DNA from: Acinetobacter sp. ANC 4862
GTDB taxonomy: Bacteria > Pseudomonadota > Gammaproteobacteria > Pseudomonadales > Moraxellaceae
Assembly (NCBI RefSeq): GCF_004336635.1
Contig: NZ_SJXH01000003.1
Span: 62,001-126,000 of the forward strand
Length of the DNA: 64,000 nt
Direction: 5' to 3'
This document shows positions 36,851 through 45,702 of this stretch, in pieces. Position 1 is the stretch's first letter, and each line of letters opens with the position of its first letter. The notes under the pieces were generated by a model. The model did not search any database, was not told the origin of the DNA, and saw nothing but the letters and a program-made list of their open reading frames with translations. Position numbers and translations under genes: made by a program.

Positions 36851-38632
36851 TTAAGATTGAGCAGTAAAGTAATCTTCTGGCAACTGCATCATCAAGTTTG
36901 AACCGGCTTTAATTTGGGTAATATGTGCAGTTAAGCCGGGTAACACTTTCTCTGCAAAGTACTGTGCCAAAATAAGTTTGTTTTGATAAAAGGCTTCTGT
37001 TTTAACCTGAGCTGCTTGCGAAATTTTCGCAAACATATAGCTGAAGCTAAGCAAACCCACTGCATGCAAGTAATCTACCGCAACACCATTGGCAAAATCA
37101 GCTGCGCCTTTCGCCTGCTCCAAAATGAACTGGGTAATCGCTTCCACTTCATTACACGCATTTAAAGTCGCGGCTTTAATCGCCAGTGAATCATCCAGTG
37201 TAGCGACAAATTCACGAATTTCAGTGATATATTCAGCCATATTCGCACCATTGTTGCGAATGGTTTTACGACCAATTAAATCCTGCGCCTGCACACCGTT
37301 GGTGCCTTCATAAATTTGTGAGATCCGTAGGTCACGAACGCACTGTTCCATGCCCCATTCACGGATATAACCATGACCACCAAATACCATTTGTGAATCG
37401 AGTACAGCATTTAATGCGGTATCGGTTAAATAGGCTTTAGCAATTGGGGTTAATAACGCCACACGGTCATTGGCTTTTTTAACCGCTTCGGCATCATTCG
37501 AAAATTTGGTGATATCCAGTTGCTGACCGACATACACCGCAAATGCACGCGATGCTTCATTGTTAGCACGACCATTCAGCAACATACGACGCACATCACC
37601 ATGTACCAGAATTGAATCGGCAGGTTTCTCTGGCGATTTCACCCCTGTTGCACTGCGGCCTTGTAAACGGTCTGTCGCATATTGCGCCGCATTTTGATAG
37701 GCAAACTCAGATGCGCCTAAACCTTGAATACCCATAGACAGACGTTCATAGTTCATCATCACAAACATGGCCGCCAGACCTTCATTTTCTTTCCCTACAA
37801 GGAAGCCTTTCGCAGCATCAAAGTTCAACACACACGTTGCAGAACCTTTAATCCCCATCTTGTGTTCAATCGAACCGGCACCCATGCTATTACGTTCGCC
37901 CAATGAACCATCTTCATTAACCATAAATTTCGGCACGATGAATAATGAAATACCGCGTGAACCTGCAGGTGCATCCGGTGTTTTAGCCAGTACCAGGTGA
38001 ATAATGTTTTCAGATAGGTCATGCTCACCACTGGTAATGAAAATTTTGGTTCCGCTAATGTCATAAGAACCATCTTCATTGCGTTCAGCTTTGGTTTTAA
38101 TAATGCCTAAATCGGTCCCTGCATGCGGTTCAGTTAGACACATGGTACCTGACCATTCACCTGTGTAAATTTTAGGTAAATAGGTTTGTTTCTGTTCTTG
38201 AGAAGCATAGTTGTTCAGTGCCATACCTGCGCCCACAGAAAGTAACGGGTAAAGCATAAACGATGGATTGGTCGCCCAAATCATCTCATCGGCGAGTACC
38301 GTCAGCATTTTCGGCATGCCTTGGCCGCCCCATTCTTCTTCAGCACCCAGACCAATCCAGCCGCCTTCTGCATATTGTTTAAATGCTTCTTTAAAACCTT
38401 TAGGCGTGGTCACAACACCATTGCTAAATTGAGCACCGCCTTCTTCATCACTTGAGCGGTTTAAATCCAGAATCATATTTTTAGAAAATTTTGCCATTTC
38501 TTCTAAAATGGCATTGGCCGTTGCCATGTCAATGTGGGCTAAGTCGTCATTGCCTTGCCAAAAATCTTCAGCCTTAAATACGTCATTTAAAATAAAATCC
38601 ATGTCTTTAAGAGGTGCGTTATAAATAGGCAT
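36851..38632 (-). CDS. Acyl-CoA dehydrogenase, long form with extra C-terminal domain
   Basis: FAD-dependent oxidation of an acyl-CoA. The 593-aa protein is about 200 residues longer than ordinary acyl-CoA dehydrogenases and has the extra C-terminal domain of the subgroup often annotated as phenylacyl- or long-chain acyl-CoA dehydrogenase. Visible features are TMCLTEPHAGTDLG, KIFITSGEHD, MNYERLSMGIQGLG with the presumed catalytic Glu, and VFGGHGYIREWGMEQCVRD. AAGGAAAG before the ATG at 38632 decides the start; a start at 38659 would add nine residues. It is first in a minus-strand set with the thiolase and CoA-transferase genes. Confidence 0.9.
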   Translation of the reverse strand: MPIYNAPLKDMDFILNDVFKAEDFWQGNDDLAHIDMATANAILEEMAKFSKNMILDLNRSSDEEGGAQFSNGVVTTPKGFKEAFKQYAEGGWIGLGAEEEWGGQGMPKMLTVLADEMIWATNPSFMLYPLLSVGAGMALNNYASQEQKQTYLPKIYTGEWSGTMCLTEPHAGTDLGIIKTKAERNEDGSYDISGTKIFITSGEHDLSENIIHLVLAKTPDAPAGSRGISLFIVPKFMVNEDGSLGERNSMGAGSIEHKMGIKGSATCVLNFDAAKGFLVGKENEGLAAMFVMMNYERLSMGIQGLGASEFAYQNAAQYATDRLQGRSATGVKSPEKPADSILVHGDVRRMLLNGRANNEASRAFAVYVGQQLDITKFSNDAEAVKKANDRVALLTPIAKAYLTDTALNAVLDSQMVFGGHGYIREWGMEQCVRDLRISQIYEGTNGVQAQDLIGRKTIRNNGANMAEYITEIREFVATLDDSLAIKAATLNACNEVEAITQFILEQAKGAADFANGVAVDYLHAVGLLSFSYMFAKISQAAQVKTEAFYQNKLILAQYFAEKVLPGLTAHITQIKAGSNLMMQLPEDYFTAQS

Positions 38633-39270
38633 ATTGCTTTCCTTGGGTGAAGACTTCACATTGAATACTGAAGTACTTTTTTAAGTTGTAAGAACCTAAA
38701 CTGAAAATAACGAGCTTTATTTCAACCCATATATATTTAAATAAAATTTAGGCGTTCAAACCGGTTCTCAATATCCATCAGGAGAAATGGCATTGAGCTA
38801 AAACTGAGTTTGAAGGACAGTCCCATCAAGGTTTAAGAGTTAAAATGTGTTCATCATCTGATGTTCACTCGAATGTTTGCTGAATAAAACATCTTTTCTG
38901 TAATTTACTTTGAATTGAACGATTCATCCTAAAACCTAATCTTTAAATCTACGGTTGAAATACTGTTTGATCAGCACATTATTCTGTTTGCGTTAAATCG
39001 GTGATTTCACGTTTCAGCGCAAAAAGACAATAAAATAATTATGGATCAATTGGAATTTTATTGGCGATTATTGACCTCTCAGGTTCTCATTTATTGACTT
39101 TTAATTTTCGCTATGCAATTGAGAGCTATGAAATTCAGAATAGGGTTAAATATAAATATCTATTTTAAATATTAATTTTCACCCATACCCGACAATGGTG
39201 GAATGGTCATCACGATTTTATGGGTATATGTTGAAGGCGCTTTTTTTAATGTCTGCTTGGGACGATTGCA
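38633..39270. other. 638-nt intergenic region with a possible operator
   Basis: No protein gene is convincing. The imperfect dyad at 38847-38868 (GTGTTCATCA-TC-TGATGTTCAC, eight of ten positions symmetric) lies between the divergent acyl-CoA dehydrogenase and TetR genes and could be the TetR operator. The rest is AT-rich with no clear structure. Confidence 0.4.
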
Positions 39271-39879
39271 ATGAATACAGTACGCCAACAAAATTTTCTA
39301 TTACGTAAAGAGAAAATTTTAGCCATGGCAGAAACGCTGTTGCTGGATAACAATCAGGATATTACGCTTGGAGAGTTAGCCTCTGAACTGGATATTGCCA
39401 AAGGTACAATTTATAAGCATTTTAAAAGCAAGAATCAGCTGTATTTAGAATTGATTATCTTGAATGAAAAAAGACTGTTAGAAATTTCAAAGAAATATAA
39501 AAATAATATTAAAACCTATGTCTCCCAGTACATGCTTTACAACATGTTAAATTCCAACCGCACGATTTTATTACATGTGATTGAAGACCGGCTAACCAAT
39601 AATGAAAGAAAATTAAAAGAATTATTTGAAGAATTATATCAAGTCCGTGAAGAACGGATTATTGAAATTAAAGACATGACCGATGAATATTTAAAATCAT
39701 TAGATAGCGCCATGTCGATTCGCGATTATTTATCTTATATCTGGACGGTGACCTATGGTGCCTCGTTATTACTCAATTCCACCCATTATCAAAAATCCAT
39801 TGGTTCACGTGAACGCTTAATCAAGCTTTATATTAATCAGGCGCTCATGACCCCGGATAAAATTTCTTCGGTGGATTAA
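39271..39879 (+). CDS. TetR family transcriptional regulator
   Basis: A 202-aa repressor. The helix-turn-helix is in the first 60 residues (REKILAMAETLLL, then ITLGELASELDIAKGTIYKHFKSKNQLYLEL). The C-terminal ligand domain is helical and Lys/Asn-rich. It diverges from the acyl-CoA dehydrogenase gene across a long gap and lies tail to tail with a LysR gene. Control of the acd-thiolase-transferase set is the simplest guess. GGGACGA lies before the ATG. Confidence 0.87.
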   Translation: MNTVRQQNFLLRKEKILAMAETLLLDNNQDITLGELASELDIAKGTIYKHFKSKNQLYLELIILNEKRLLEISKKYKNNIKTYVSQYMLYNMLNSNRTILLHVIEDRLTNNERKLKELFEELYQVREERIIEIKDMTDEYLKSLDSAMSIRDYLSYIWTVTYGASLLLNSTHYQKSIGSRERLIKLYINQALMTPDKISSVD

Positions 39880-39910
39880 TAATAATCCATGATTGAGCTG
39901 GTGGTTCTGA

Positions 39911-40846
39911 TTAGTGCTGAATGATTCCATGAGCTGAACAATCGAGTTCATTCATTTGGCTAAATAATTCATGGCACATCTGACGCAACCATTGATGGCT
40001 GGTTTTGTGATGACAAGACATATGCCAATATTGTTTAACCGCATAGGTGGGAAAGGTAATCGGTGCTTCAAAAATTTGTAAATTCCCGCGTGATAATAAG
40101 ACCTCACTTAAATAATAAGGCACCGTCGCAATTGCATCGGTTTCCTGAACCACCAGCCCGACCCCTAAATAGCTCGGTAAACGCATCAAGATATTACGTT
40201 TTAATTCTAAATTTAACAGCTCATTTTCAATATGGTAATGCCCCATGCCGGCATCAATATCAATATGCTGTTCACTAATATATTGTTCCGTGCTTAAACG
40301 GTTTCCACTCAGCCTTGGATGATCCTTGGATGCAATCACCACATAATATTGCTCAAATAATTTTTGCTGATAAAAACCATTTTCCAGATTCGGTAAAAAA
40401 CCAATGGCTAAATCAATTTCCCCATTGGCCATTTGGTAACTGGTTTCAGAAGTAATCGCACGCACATTTAAGCGAATATGGGAGGCATGTTGTTTTAAAT
40501 ACTGGGAAATTTTAGGTAATAATACCAAATGCGACACATCGGTCATGGCAATGGTGAATTTCTGCTGTGAGGTCGACTGATCAAAATTAATGGTGAAATT
40601 ATTGATGATCTCGACCTTACTCAGCGCCTCACTCACCAAGGGGAAAAGCTGTTTAGACAGTTCGGTCGGCACCATCTCGTTGCCAATTCTTAAAAAAAGC
40701 GGATCGTTATAATGCTGGCGGATTTTATTCAGGATATTACTGACCGTCGGCTGGCTCATCGCCAGATATTCAGCTGCAACTGAAACACTTTTATATTTAT
40801 AGATATAAAGAAAAACACTGAGTAATTTACAGTCAAGTTCAAACAC
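39911..40846 (-). CDS. LysR family transcriptional regulator
   Basis: A 311-aa regulator. The helix-turn-helix lies in YKYKSVSVAAEYLAMSQPTVSNILNKIRQHYNDPLFLR near the N-terminus, of the NodD/NahR-like variety. The effector domain runs from about residue 90. It starts with GTG preceded by AGGGA at about 9 nt. It is divergent to the GMC oxidoreductase gene, 294 nt away, so it probably controls that gene, as is common for LysR regulators. Confidence 0.87.
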   Translation of the reverse strand: MFELDCKLLSVFLYIYKYKSVSVAAEYLAMSQPTVSNILNKIRQHYNDPLFLRIGNEMVPTELSKQLFPLVSEALSKVEIINNFTINFDQSTSQQKFTIAMTDVSHLVLLPKISQYLKQHASHIRLNVRAITSETSYQMANGEIDLAIGFLPNLENGFYQQKLFEQYYVVIASKDHPRLSGNRLSTEQYISEQHIDIDAGMGHYHIENELLNLELKRNILMRLPSYLGVGLVVQETDAIATVPYYLSEVLLSRGNLQIFEAPITFPTYAVKQYWHMSCHHKTSHQWLRQMCHELFSQMNELDCSAHGIIQH

Positions 40847-41140
40847 GAATCAAAATCCCTGATCTTCTATTTTTAAAACTGAGATATCATCTGCTTTTTT
40901 CGACCTATTTCCAATGTTCATTTATATCGAATATGGCATGTAATTGTAATTAAATTGAGGCTTGATCATATAAGCATGAATAAGAATTCAATATTTTTAT
41001 TTTATGAATCAAGCTCTAAACTGTATATCTTTTCGTCTAAGGCTTCGGTAAGATCAGTTTTAATAGGTGATAAAAACAATAGAAATATCACTTAAAACAA
41101 AAATGACATTCAAGAATAAATAACAGGAACAAGATCCTCT

Positions 41141-42748
41141 ATGGAAAACCAGACGTTTGATTATATTGTCATTGGTGGCGGCAGTGCCGGCTGTGTATTG
41201 GCGGGGCGTTTATCCGAAAATCCAGACATATCGGTGTGTTTATTAGAAGCTGGTAGTCATGGCAATACATGGACGGTGAATACACCAGCGGCCGCAGTGA
41301 TTAGCATTCCAACCAAAATCAATAACTGGGCCTTTGAAACCGTGCCGCAAAAAGGTCTGAATGGCCGTAAAGGCTATCAACCACGCGGGAAATGTTTGGG
41401 CGGTTCATCTGCCATTAACGCCATGATTTATGTGCGTGGCCATCAAAAAGACTACGATCAATGGGCAGAACTCGGCAATCACGGTTGGAGTTATCAGGAG
41501 GTGCTGCCCTATTTTATTCGCTCGGAAAACAATCAGGATATTGAAAATGAATATCATGGCAATACCGGGCCATTGTCGGTATCGAATTTGCGCACTGACA
41601 GCCCATGGCATGAGCGTTATATTACGGCAGCCAAAGAACAGGGTTATAAAATTCTGGATGACTTCAATGGTGCTGAACAGGAAGGTTTAGGCGTGTATCA
41701 AGTCACGCATATTAATGGTGAGCGCTGTAGTGCAGCACGTGCCTATTTATTTCCGCATTTGCAACGCCCCAACCTGACCATTTTCACCCATGCATCCACG
41801 CAGCGCATTTTAATTGAAAATCAGATTGCGGTTGGCGTCGAAGTCAAACATGCTGGTCAAATCAAACAGCTGCGTGCTAATAAAGAAGTGTTGTTAAGCG
41901 CAGGTGCGATGCATTCACCGCAGATTTTAATGCTCTCCGGTATTGGCGATGAAAAAGAGTTACTTAAGCATGATATTGAGGTGACTCAGCATTTACCGGG
42001 TGTCGGTAAAAATTTTCACGATCATCCCGACTTTATTTTTAGTTATACCGTCAGTGAGATTGCCGGCACTTTTGGCGTGTCACTGGCCGGTACGATCGAT
42101 CTGGTGAAACAAATTTCGCGCTATCGTAAAGAACGCCGTGGCATGCTCAGCACCAACTTTGCAGAATGTGGCGGCTTTTTAAAAAGTACACCTGAAAAAG
42201 ACATTCCGAATCTACAGCTGCATTTTGTGGTGGCTTTGGTCGATAACCATGCCCGCACTTTCCATGCCAGCCACGGTATTTCCTGTCATGTTTGCCTGCT
42301 GAATCCGAAAAGTCGTGGCAGCATTAAAATCAGCGGTCCAAGCATCGATGATCCTTTGCTGATCAATCCGAATTTCTTTGATCATGAAGATGATATTGAA
42401 GATATGGTCAATGCCTATAAGGTCACAGAACAACTGATGCATTCACCGGCCTTAAAAAGGCTGCATAAAAAAGATCTGTTTTGTGCTTCGGTCAAAACCG
42501 ATGATGAAATTCGGCATATTTTGCGTGAACGTGCAGATACCGTGTATCACCCGGTCGGCAGCTGTAAAATGGGCGTTGATGAAATGGCCGTGGTTGATCC
42601 GCAGCTTTGTGTCTATGGCATTGAAAATTTACGTGTGGTGGATGCCTCCATCATGCCAAATGTGGTCAATGGCAATACCAATGCGCCAACCATCATGATT
42701 GCTGAAAAAGCGGTGGATATGATACGCAATAAACAATTGCACGCTTAA
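41141..42748 (+). CDS. GMC family alcohol/choline-dehydrogenase-like oxidoreductase
   Basis: FAD enzyme of 535 aa that oxidises an alcohol to an aldehyde. The dinucleotide motif is YIVIGGGSAGCVLAGRLSE (8-26). GMC signature 1 lies in PRGKCLGGSSAINAMIYVRG, and the second in LLSAGAMHSPQILMLSGIG. The C-terminal catalytic part has YHPVGSCKMG with the active His, and VVNGNTNAPTIMIAEKA. It resembles AlkJ and BetA. There are no membrane segments. The aldehyde dehydrogenase encoded 173 nt downstream could take its product. The true substrate is not evident; the lack of a choline importer or betI nearby argues against choline. Confidence 0.9.
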   Translation: MENQTFDYIVIGGGSAGCVLAGRLSENPDISVCLLEAGSHGNTWTVNTPAAAVISIPTKINNWAFETVPQKGLNGRKGYQPRGKCLGGSSAINAMIYVRGHQKDYDQWAELGNHGWSYQEVLPYFIRSENNQDIENEYHGNTGPLSVSNLRTDSPWHERYITAAKEQGYKILDDFNGAEQEGLGVYQVTHINGERCSAARAYLFPHLQRPNLTIFTHASTQRILIENQIAVGVEVKHAGQIKQLRANKEVLLSAGAMHSPQILMLSGIGDEKELLKHDIEVTQHLPGVGKNFHDHPDFIFSYTVSEIAGTFGVSLAGTIDLVKQISRYRKERRGMLSTNFAECGGFLKSTPEKDIPNLQLHFVVALVDNHARTFHASHGISCHVCLLNPKSRGSIKISGPSIDDPLLINPNFFDHEDDIEDMVNAYKVTEQLMHSPALKRLHKKDLFCASVKTDDEIRHILRERADTVYHPVGSCKMGVDEMAVVDPQLCVYGIENLRVVDASIMPNVVNGNTNAPTIMIAEKAVDMIRNKQLHA

Positions 42749-42921
42749 TTCAAACAGCAAGCTCAATTTATTCTCACCTCACTTAGAGTGACTTGTTGAC
42801 ATATTGGAACTCTTCATAAAATATTTATAATAAATTCAAAGTTATAAGCAAAGTGAGAATAACCAAATCATAATCAAAAATTCAGGTTATTCTCTCTCAC
42901 CAAAGGCAAAGGATATGTAAG

Positions 42922-44352
42922 ATGTTGAATCACAAAATGGATCAAAATACAGATCAAAATATCTCGATCGAATTACAGCAATTATTCGAGAAACAACAAC
43001 AGGCATTTACTGAAAACAGTTACCCGAGTTTAGAACAGCGTAGACAGCATCTTAAAACCTTGCAGCAATTGATTCTGCAGAATAAAACCGAGATTAATCT
43101 GGTGATTAGCCATGATTTTTCCAACCGAAGTCATTCTGAAACTGAAATGTTCGAGGTCATGACCAGCGTACTCGGCATTAAATACGCGTTAAAAAATTTG
43201 AAAAAATGGATGCGTCCCAGCAAACGTCATATTGGTATTCTTTTCCAACCTGCGACAGGTTATGTCCTGTATCAACCTGTCGGTGTGGTGGGTATCGTTG
43301 TGCCATGGAATTATCCGCTGTTTTTAGCCATTGGTCCCCTCTGCCAAGCACTCGCTGCAGGAAATCGAGTCATCTTAAAAATGAGCGAATATACGCCTGA
43401 ATTTTCTGCATTATTCAAGCAACTGATTGCGCAAGCCTTTCCTGAGGATTTGGTTAGTGTGGTCAATGGTGATGCAGAAGTTGCACAGAAATTTACTCAA
43501 TTACCTTTTAATCACATCTTATTTACCGGTGCCAGTGAAGTCGGTAAACATGTGATGCGTGCAGCAGCCAACAACCTCACACCAGTGACGTTGGAACTCG
43601 GTGGAAAGTCTCCAGCACTGGTTTTAGCCGATGCCAATATTCGTGAAAGTGCACGACGGATTGCCTTTGGCAAAGCCATGAATGCCGGACAGACCTGTGT
43701 TGCGCCCGATTATGTGCTGATTCCTGCGCAATTGCAGGCCCAATTTATTGAAGAATATGCGACTGCGATTCAGGAGTTTTTTCCAAAATTAGCCGATAAC
43801 CCTGATTACACCGCGATTATTAACGAGCGACAGCTCAATCGTTTAAATCACTATCTTGAAGATGCAACTGCAAAAAATGCGACTGTTCATGTCATTACCG
43901 ATGCCTCTTCAGGACGACGTTTAGCACATTATGTTTTAAGCAATGTCACAGATGATATGCAGGTGATGCAAAATGAAATTTTTGGTCCATTATTGCCAAT
44001 TGTTACTTATCAGCAGCTTGATGAAGCGATTAACTATATTAATCAAAGACCGCGTCCTTTAGCTTTATATTATTTTGGTTATAACAAGCAAGAGCAGCAA
44101 AAAGTCCTCATGCAAACCCACAGTGGCGGTGTTTGCCTCAATGAAACTTTGGTTCATGTCGGACAGGAAGATCTACCCTTTGGCGGTGTAGGTACATCAG
44201 GACTGGGCAATTATCATGGTTATGAAGGATTTGTCACCTTTAGTCATGCGAAAGCCGTGTTTAACCGACCAAAATTTAGTTTGATGCGATTGTTCTATCC
44301 GCCTTATGGCACATTTATTCAAAAACTGATTTTAAAACTGTTTATCCGTTAA
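42922..44352 (+). CDS. Aldehyde dehydrogenase, coniferyl-aldehyde dehydrogenase type
   Basis: Oxidises an aldehyde to an acid with NAD(P). At 476 aa it matches the CalB subgroup. Key segments are GVVGIVVPWNYPLFLAIGPL, ELGGKSP with the general-base Glu, and AGQTCVAPDYVL with the catalytic Cys. The C-terminal tail YPPYGTFIQKLI is typical of this subgroup. AGGA lies before the ATG. The pairing with the GMC oxidoreductase suggests a two-step alcohol-to-acid route. A terminator follows. Confidence 0.9.
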   Translation: MLNHKMDQNTDQNISIELQQLFEKQQQAFTENSYPSLEQRRQHLKTLQQLILQNKTEINLVISHDFSNRSHSETEMFEVMTSVLGIKYALKNLKKWMRPSKRHIGILFQPATGYVLYQPVGVVGIVVPWNYPLFLAIGPLCQALAAGNRVILKMSEYTPEFSALFKQLIAQAFPEDLVSVVNGDAEVAQKFTQLPFNHILFTGASEVGKHVMRAAANNLTPVTLELGGKSPALVLADANIRESARRIAFGKAMNAGQTCVAPDYVLIPAQLQAQFIEEYATAIQEFFPKLADNPDYTAIINERQLNRLNHYLEDATAKNATVHVITDASSGRRLAHYVLSNVTDDMQVMQNEIFGPLLPIVTYQQLDEAINYINQRPRPLALYYFGYNKQEQQKVLMQTHSGGVCLNETLVHVGQEDLPFGGVGTSGLGNYHGYEGFVTFSHAKAVFNRPKFSLMRLFYPPYGTFIQKLILKLFIR

Positions 44353-44379
44353 GGTTTTGTGATTCATACAAACTGAATA

Positions 44380-44410
44380 AAAAAGGCTGAAGATCAACTT
44401 CAGCCTTTTT
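44380..44410. terminator. Bidirectional terminator
   Basis: AAAAAGGCTGAAG (44380-44392) pairs with CTTCAGCCTTTTT (44398-44410), 13 bp with a 5-nt loop. It serves the aldehyde dehydrogenase gene and, on the other strand, cysK. Confidence 0.9.
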
Positions 44411-44438
44411 ACTTATCATCAGAAAAATTCGTGCCGCA

Positions 44439-45437
44439 TTAATCGGCAGAAATATCTTCAAACAAAACCGAAGATAAATAACGCTCACCTGCATCCGGTA
44501 AAATCACCACAATGGTTTTTCCGGCATTTTCAGGACGTGCTGCCAGTTGTGCTGCCGCTGCCATTGCTGCACCACTTGAAATACCCACCAGAATGCCTTC
44601 ATGGGTCGCGGTTTTACGCGCCCATTCAATCGCTGCTGAACTTTCAATTGCAATGACTTCATCAACCAAATCTAAATCCAGATTTTTCGGAATAAAGTTT
44701 GCGCCAATACCCTGGATTTTATGCGGTCCTGGAGTTAATGACTCACCACGTTTAGTTTGTCCAATAATCGGTGATTCAGCCGGTTCAACAGCAACCGAAT
44801 AAAGCGGCTGATTTTTGACCTGCTCAAAATAACGTGAAATACCTGAAATGGTACCCCCTGTTCCCACACCCGAAACTAAAATATCAACTTTACCACCGGT
44901 TGCTTCCCAAATTTCAGGACCCGTAGTTTGCTCATGAATTTTAGGGTTGGCCGGATTTTCAAATTGTTGCGGTAAATAATACAGTTCCGGTTGTTCAGTG
45001 GCTAAACGCACTGCTTCATCCACTGCACCTTTCATCCCTTTAGCCGGTTCAGTCAGGACCAGATTTGCGCCAAATGCCTTTAAAACTTTACGACGTTCAA
45101 CACTCATACTTGCAGGCATGGTTAAAGTGATGTCATAGCCTTTTGCAGCCGCTACGAATGCAAGTGCAATTCCAGTATTACCACTGGTCGGTTCGACAAT
45201 ATGCATGCCGGGTTTAAGCAAACCTTTTTCTTCAGCATCTGCAATTAAAGCGGCACCTACACGACATTTCACAGAAAATGCAGGATTACGGCTTTCAATT
45301 TTAGCCAGTACCGTTGCAGGTGAAGAAATTGAGCGATTGATACGAATTAATGGAGTGTTGCCAATAGATTCAGCATTATTACTATAAACCGCAATGCCTA
45401 AATTATTTGGTGTTGGAAATGCAGAATCTGTACTCAT
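44439..45437 (-). CDS. cysK: Cysteine synthase A
   Basis: PLP enzyme that makes cysteine from O-acetylserine and sulfide. The 332-aa protein shows [11 protein letters not shown], the PLP lysine in [12 protein letters not shown] (Lys57), [20 protein letters not shown], the glycine-rich [16 protein letters not shown] and [11 protein letters not shown]. Its length and the first motifs fit CysK rather than CysM. It is a single minus-strand gene. The sulfide-sensing type regulator and SulP transporter lie about 3 kb downstream on the other strand. Confidence 0.93.
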   Translation of the reverse strand: MSTDSAFPTPNNLGIAVYSNNAESIGNTPLIRINRSISSPATVLAKIESRNPAFSVKCRVGAALIADAEEKGLLKPGMHIVEPTSGNTGIALAFVAAAKGYDITLTMPASMSVERRKVLKAFGANLVLTEPAKGMKGAVDEAVRLATEQPELYYLPQQFENPANPKIHEQTTGPEIWEATGGKVDILVSGVGTGGTISGISRYFEQVKNQPLYSVAVEPAESPIIGQTKRGESLTPGPHKIQGIGANFIPKNLDLDLVDEVIAIESSAAIEWARKTATHEGILVGISSGAAMAAAAQLAARPENAGKTIVVILPDAGERYLSSVLFEDISAD

Positions 45438-45702
45438 TTTAACTCCTTGAGCGATCTTTTGATTTTAAAGCCATGCCTTTCATCATAAGCCATTTAGACC
45501 CTGAAGATAAGATTTTCTATTCCAATTTTTTCGCCTTAAGCGTACTTTTAAGCCTAAAAAAAAATATTTTTTCACATCCTCACCGCTGGGTTTTTCTTAA
45601 ATAGTTACAACTTAAATGACTTATTTGTCGTCAATAAGATTTGTATTTATCCTTGTTATTGCACACAATATCAAGCAAATGAAAACTGATTTAGGGAATA
45701 CA

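Noticed and set aside
39041..39097. 18-codon frame MDQLEFYWRLLTSQVLIY that resembles the start of luciferase-like monooxygenases
   Set aside because: Too short, no continuation in any frame, and no ribosome binding site; chance likeness is likely.
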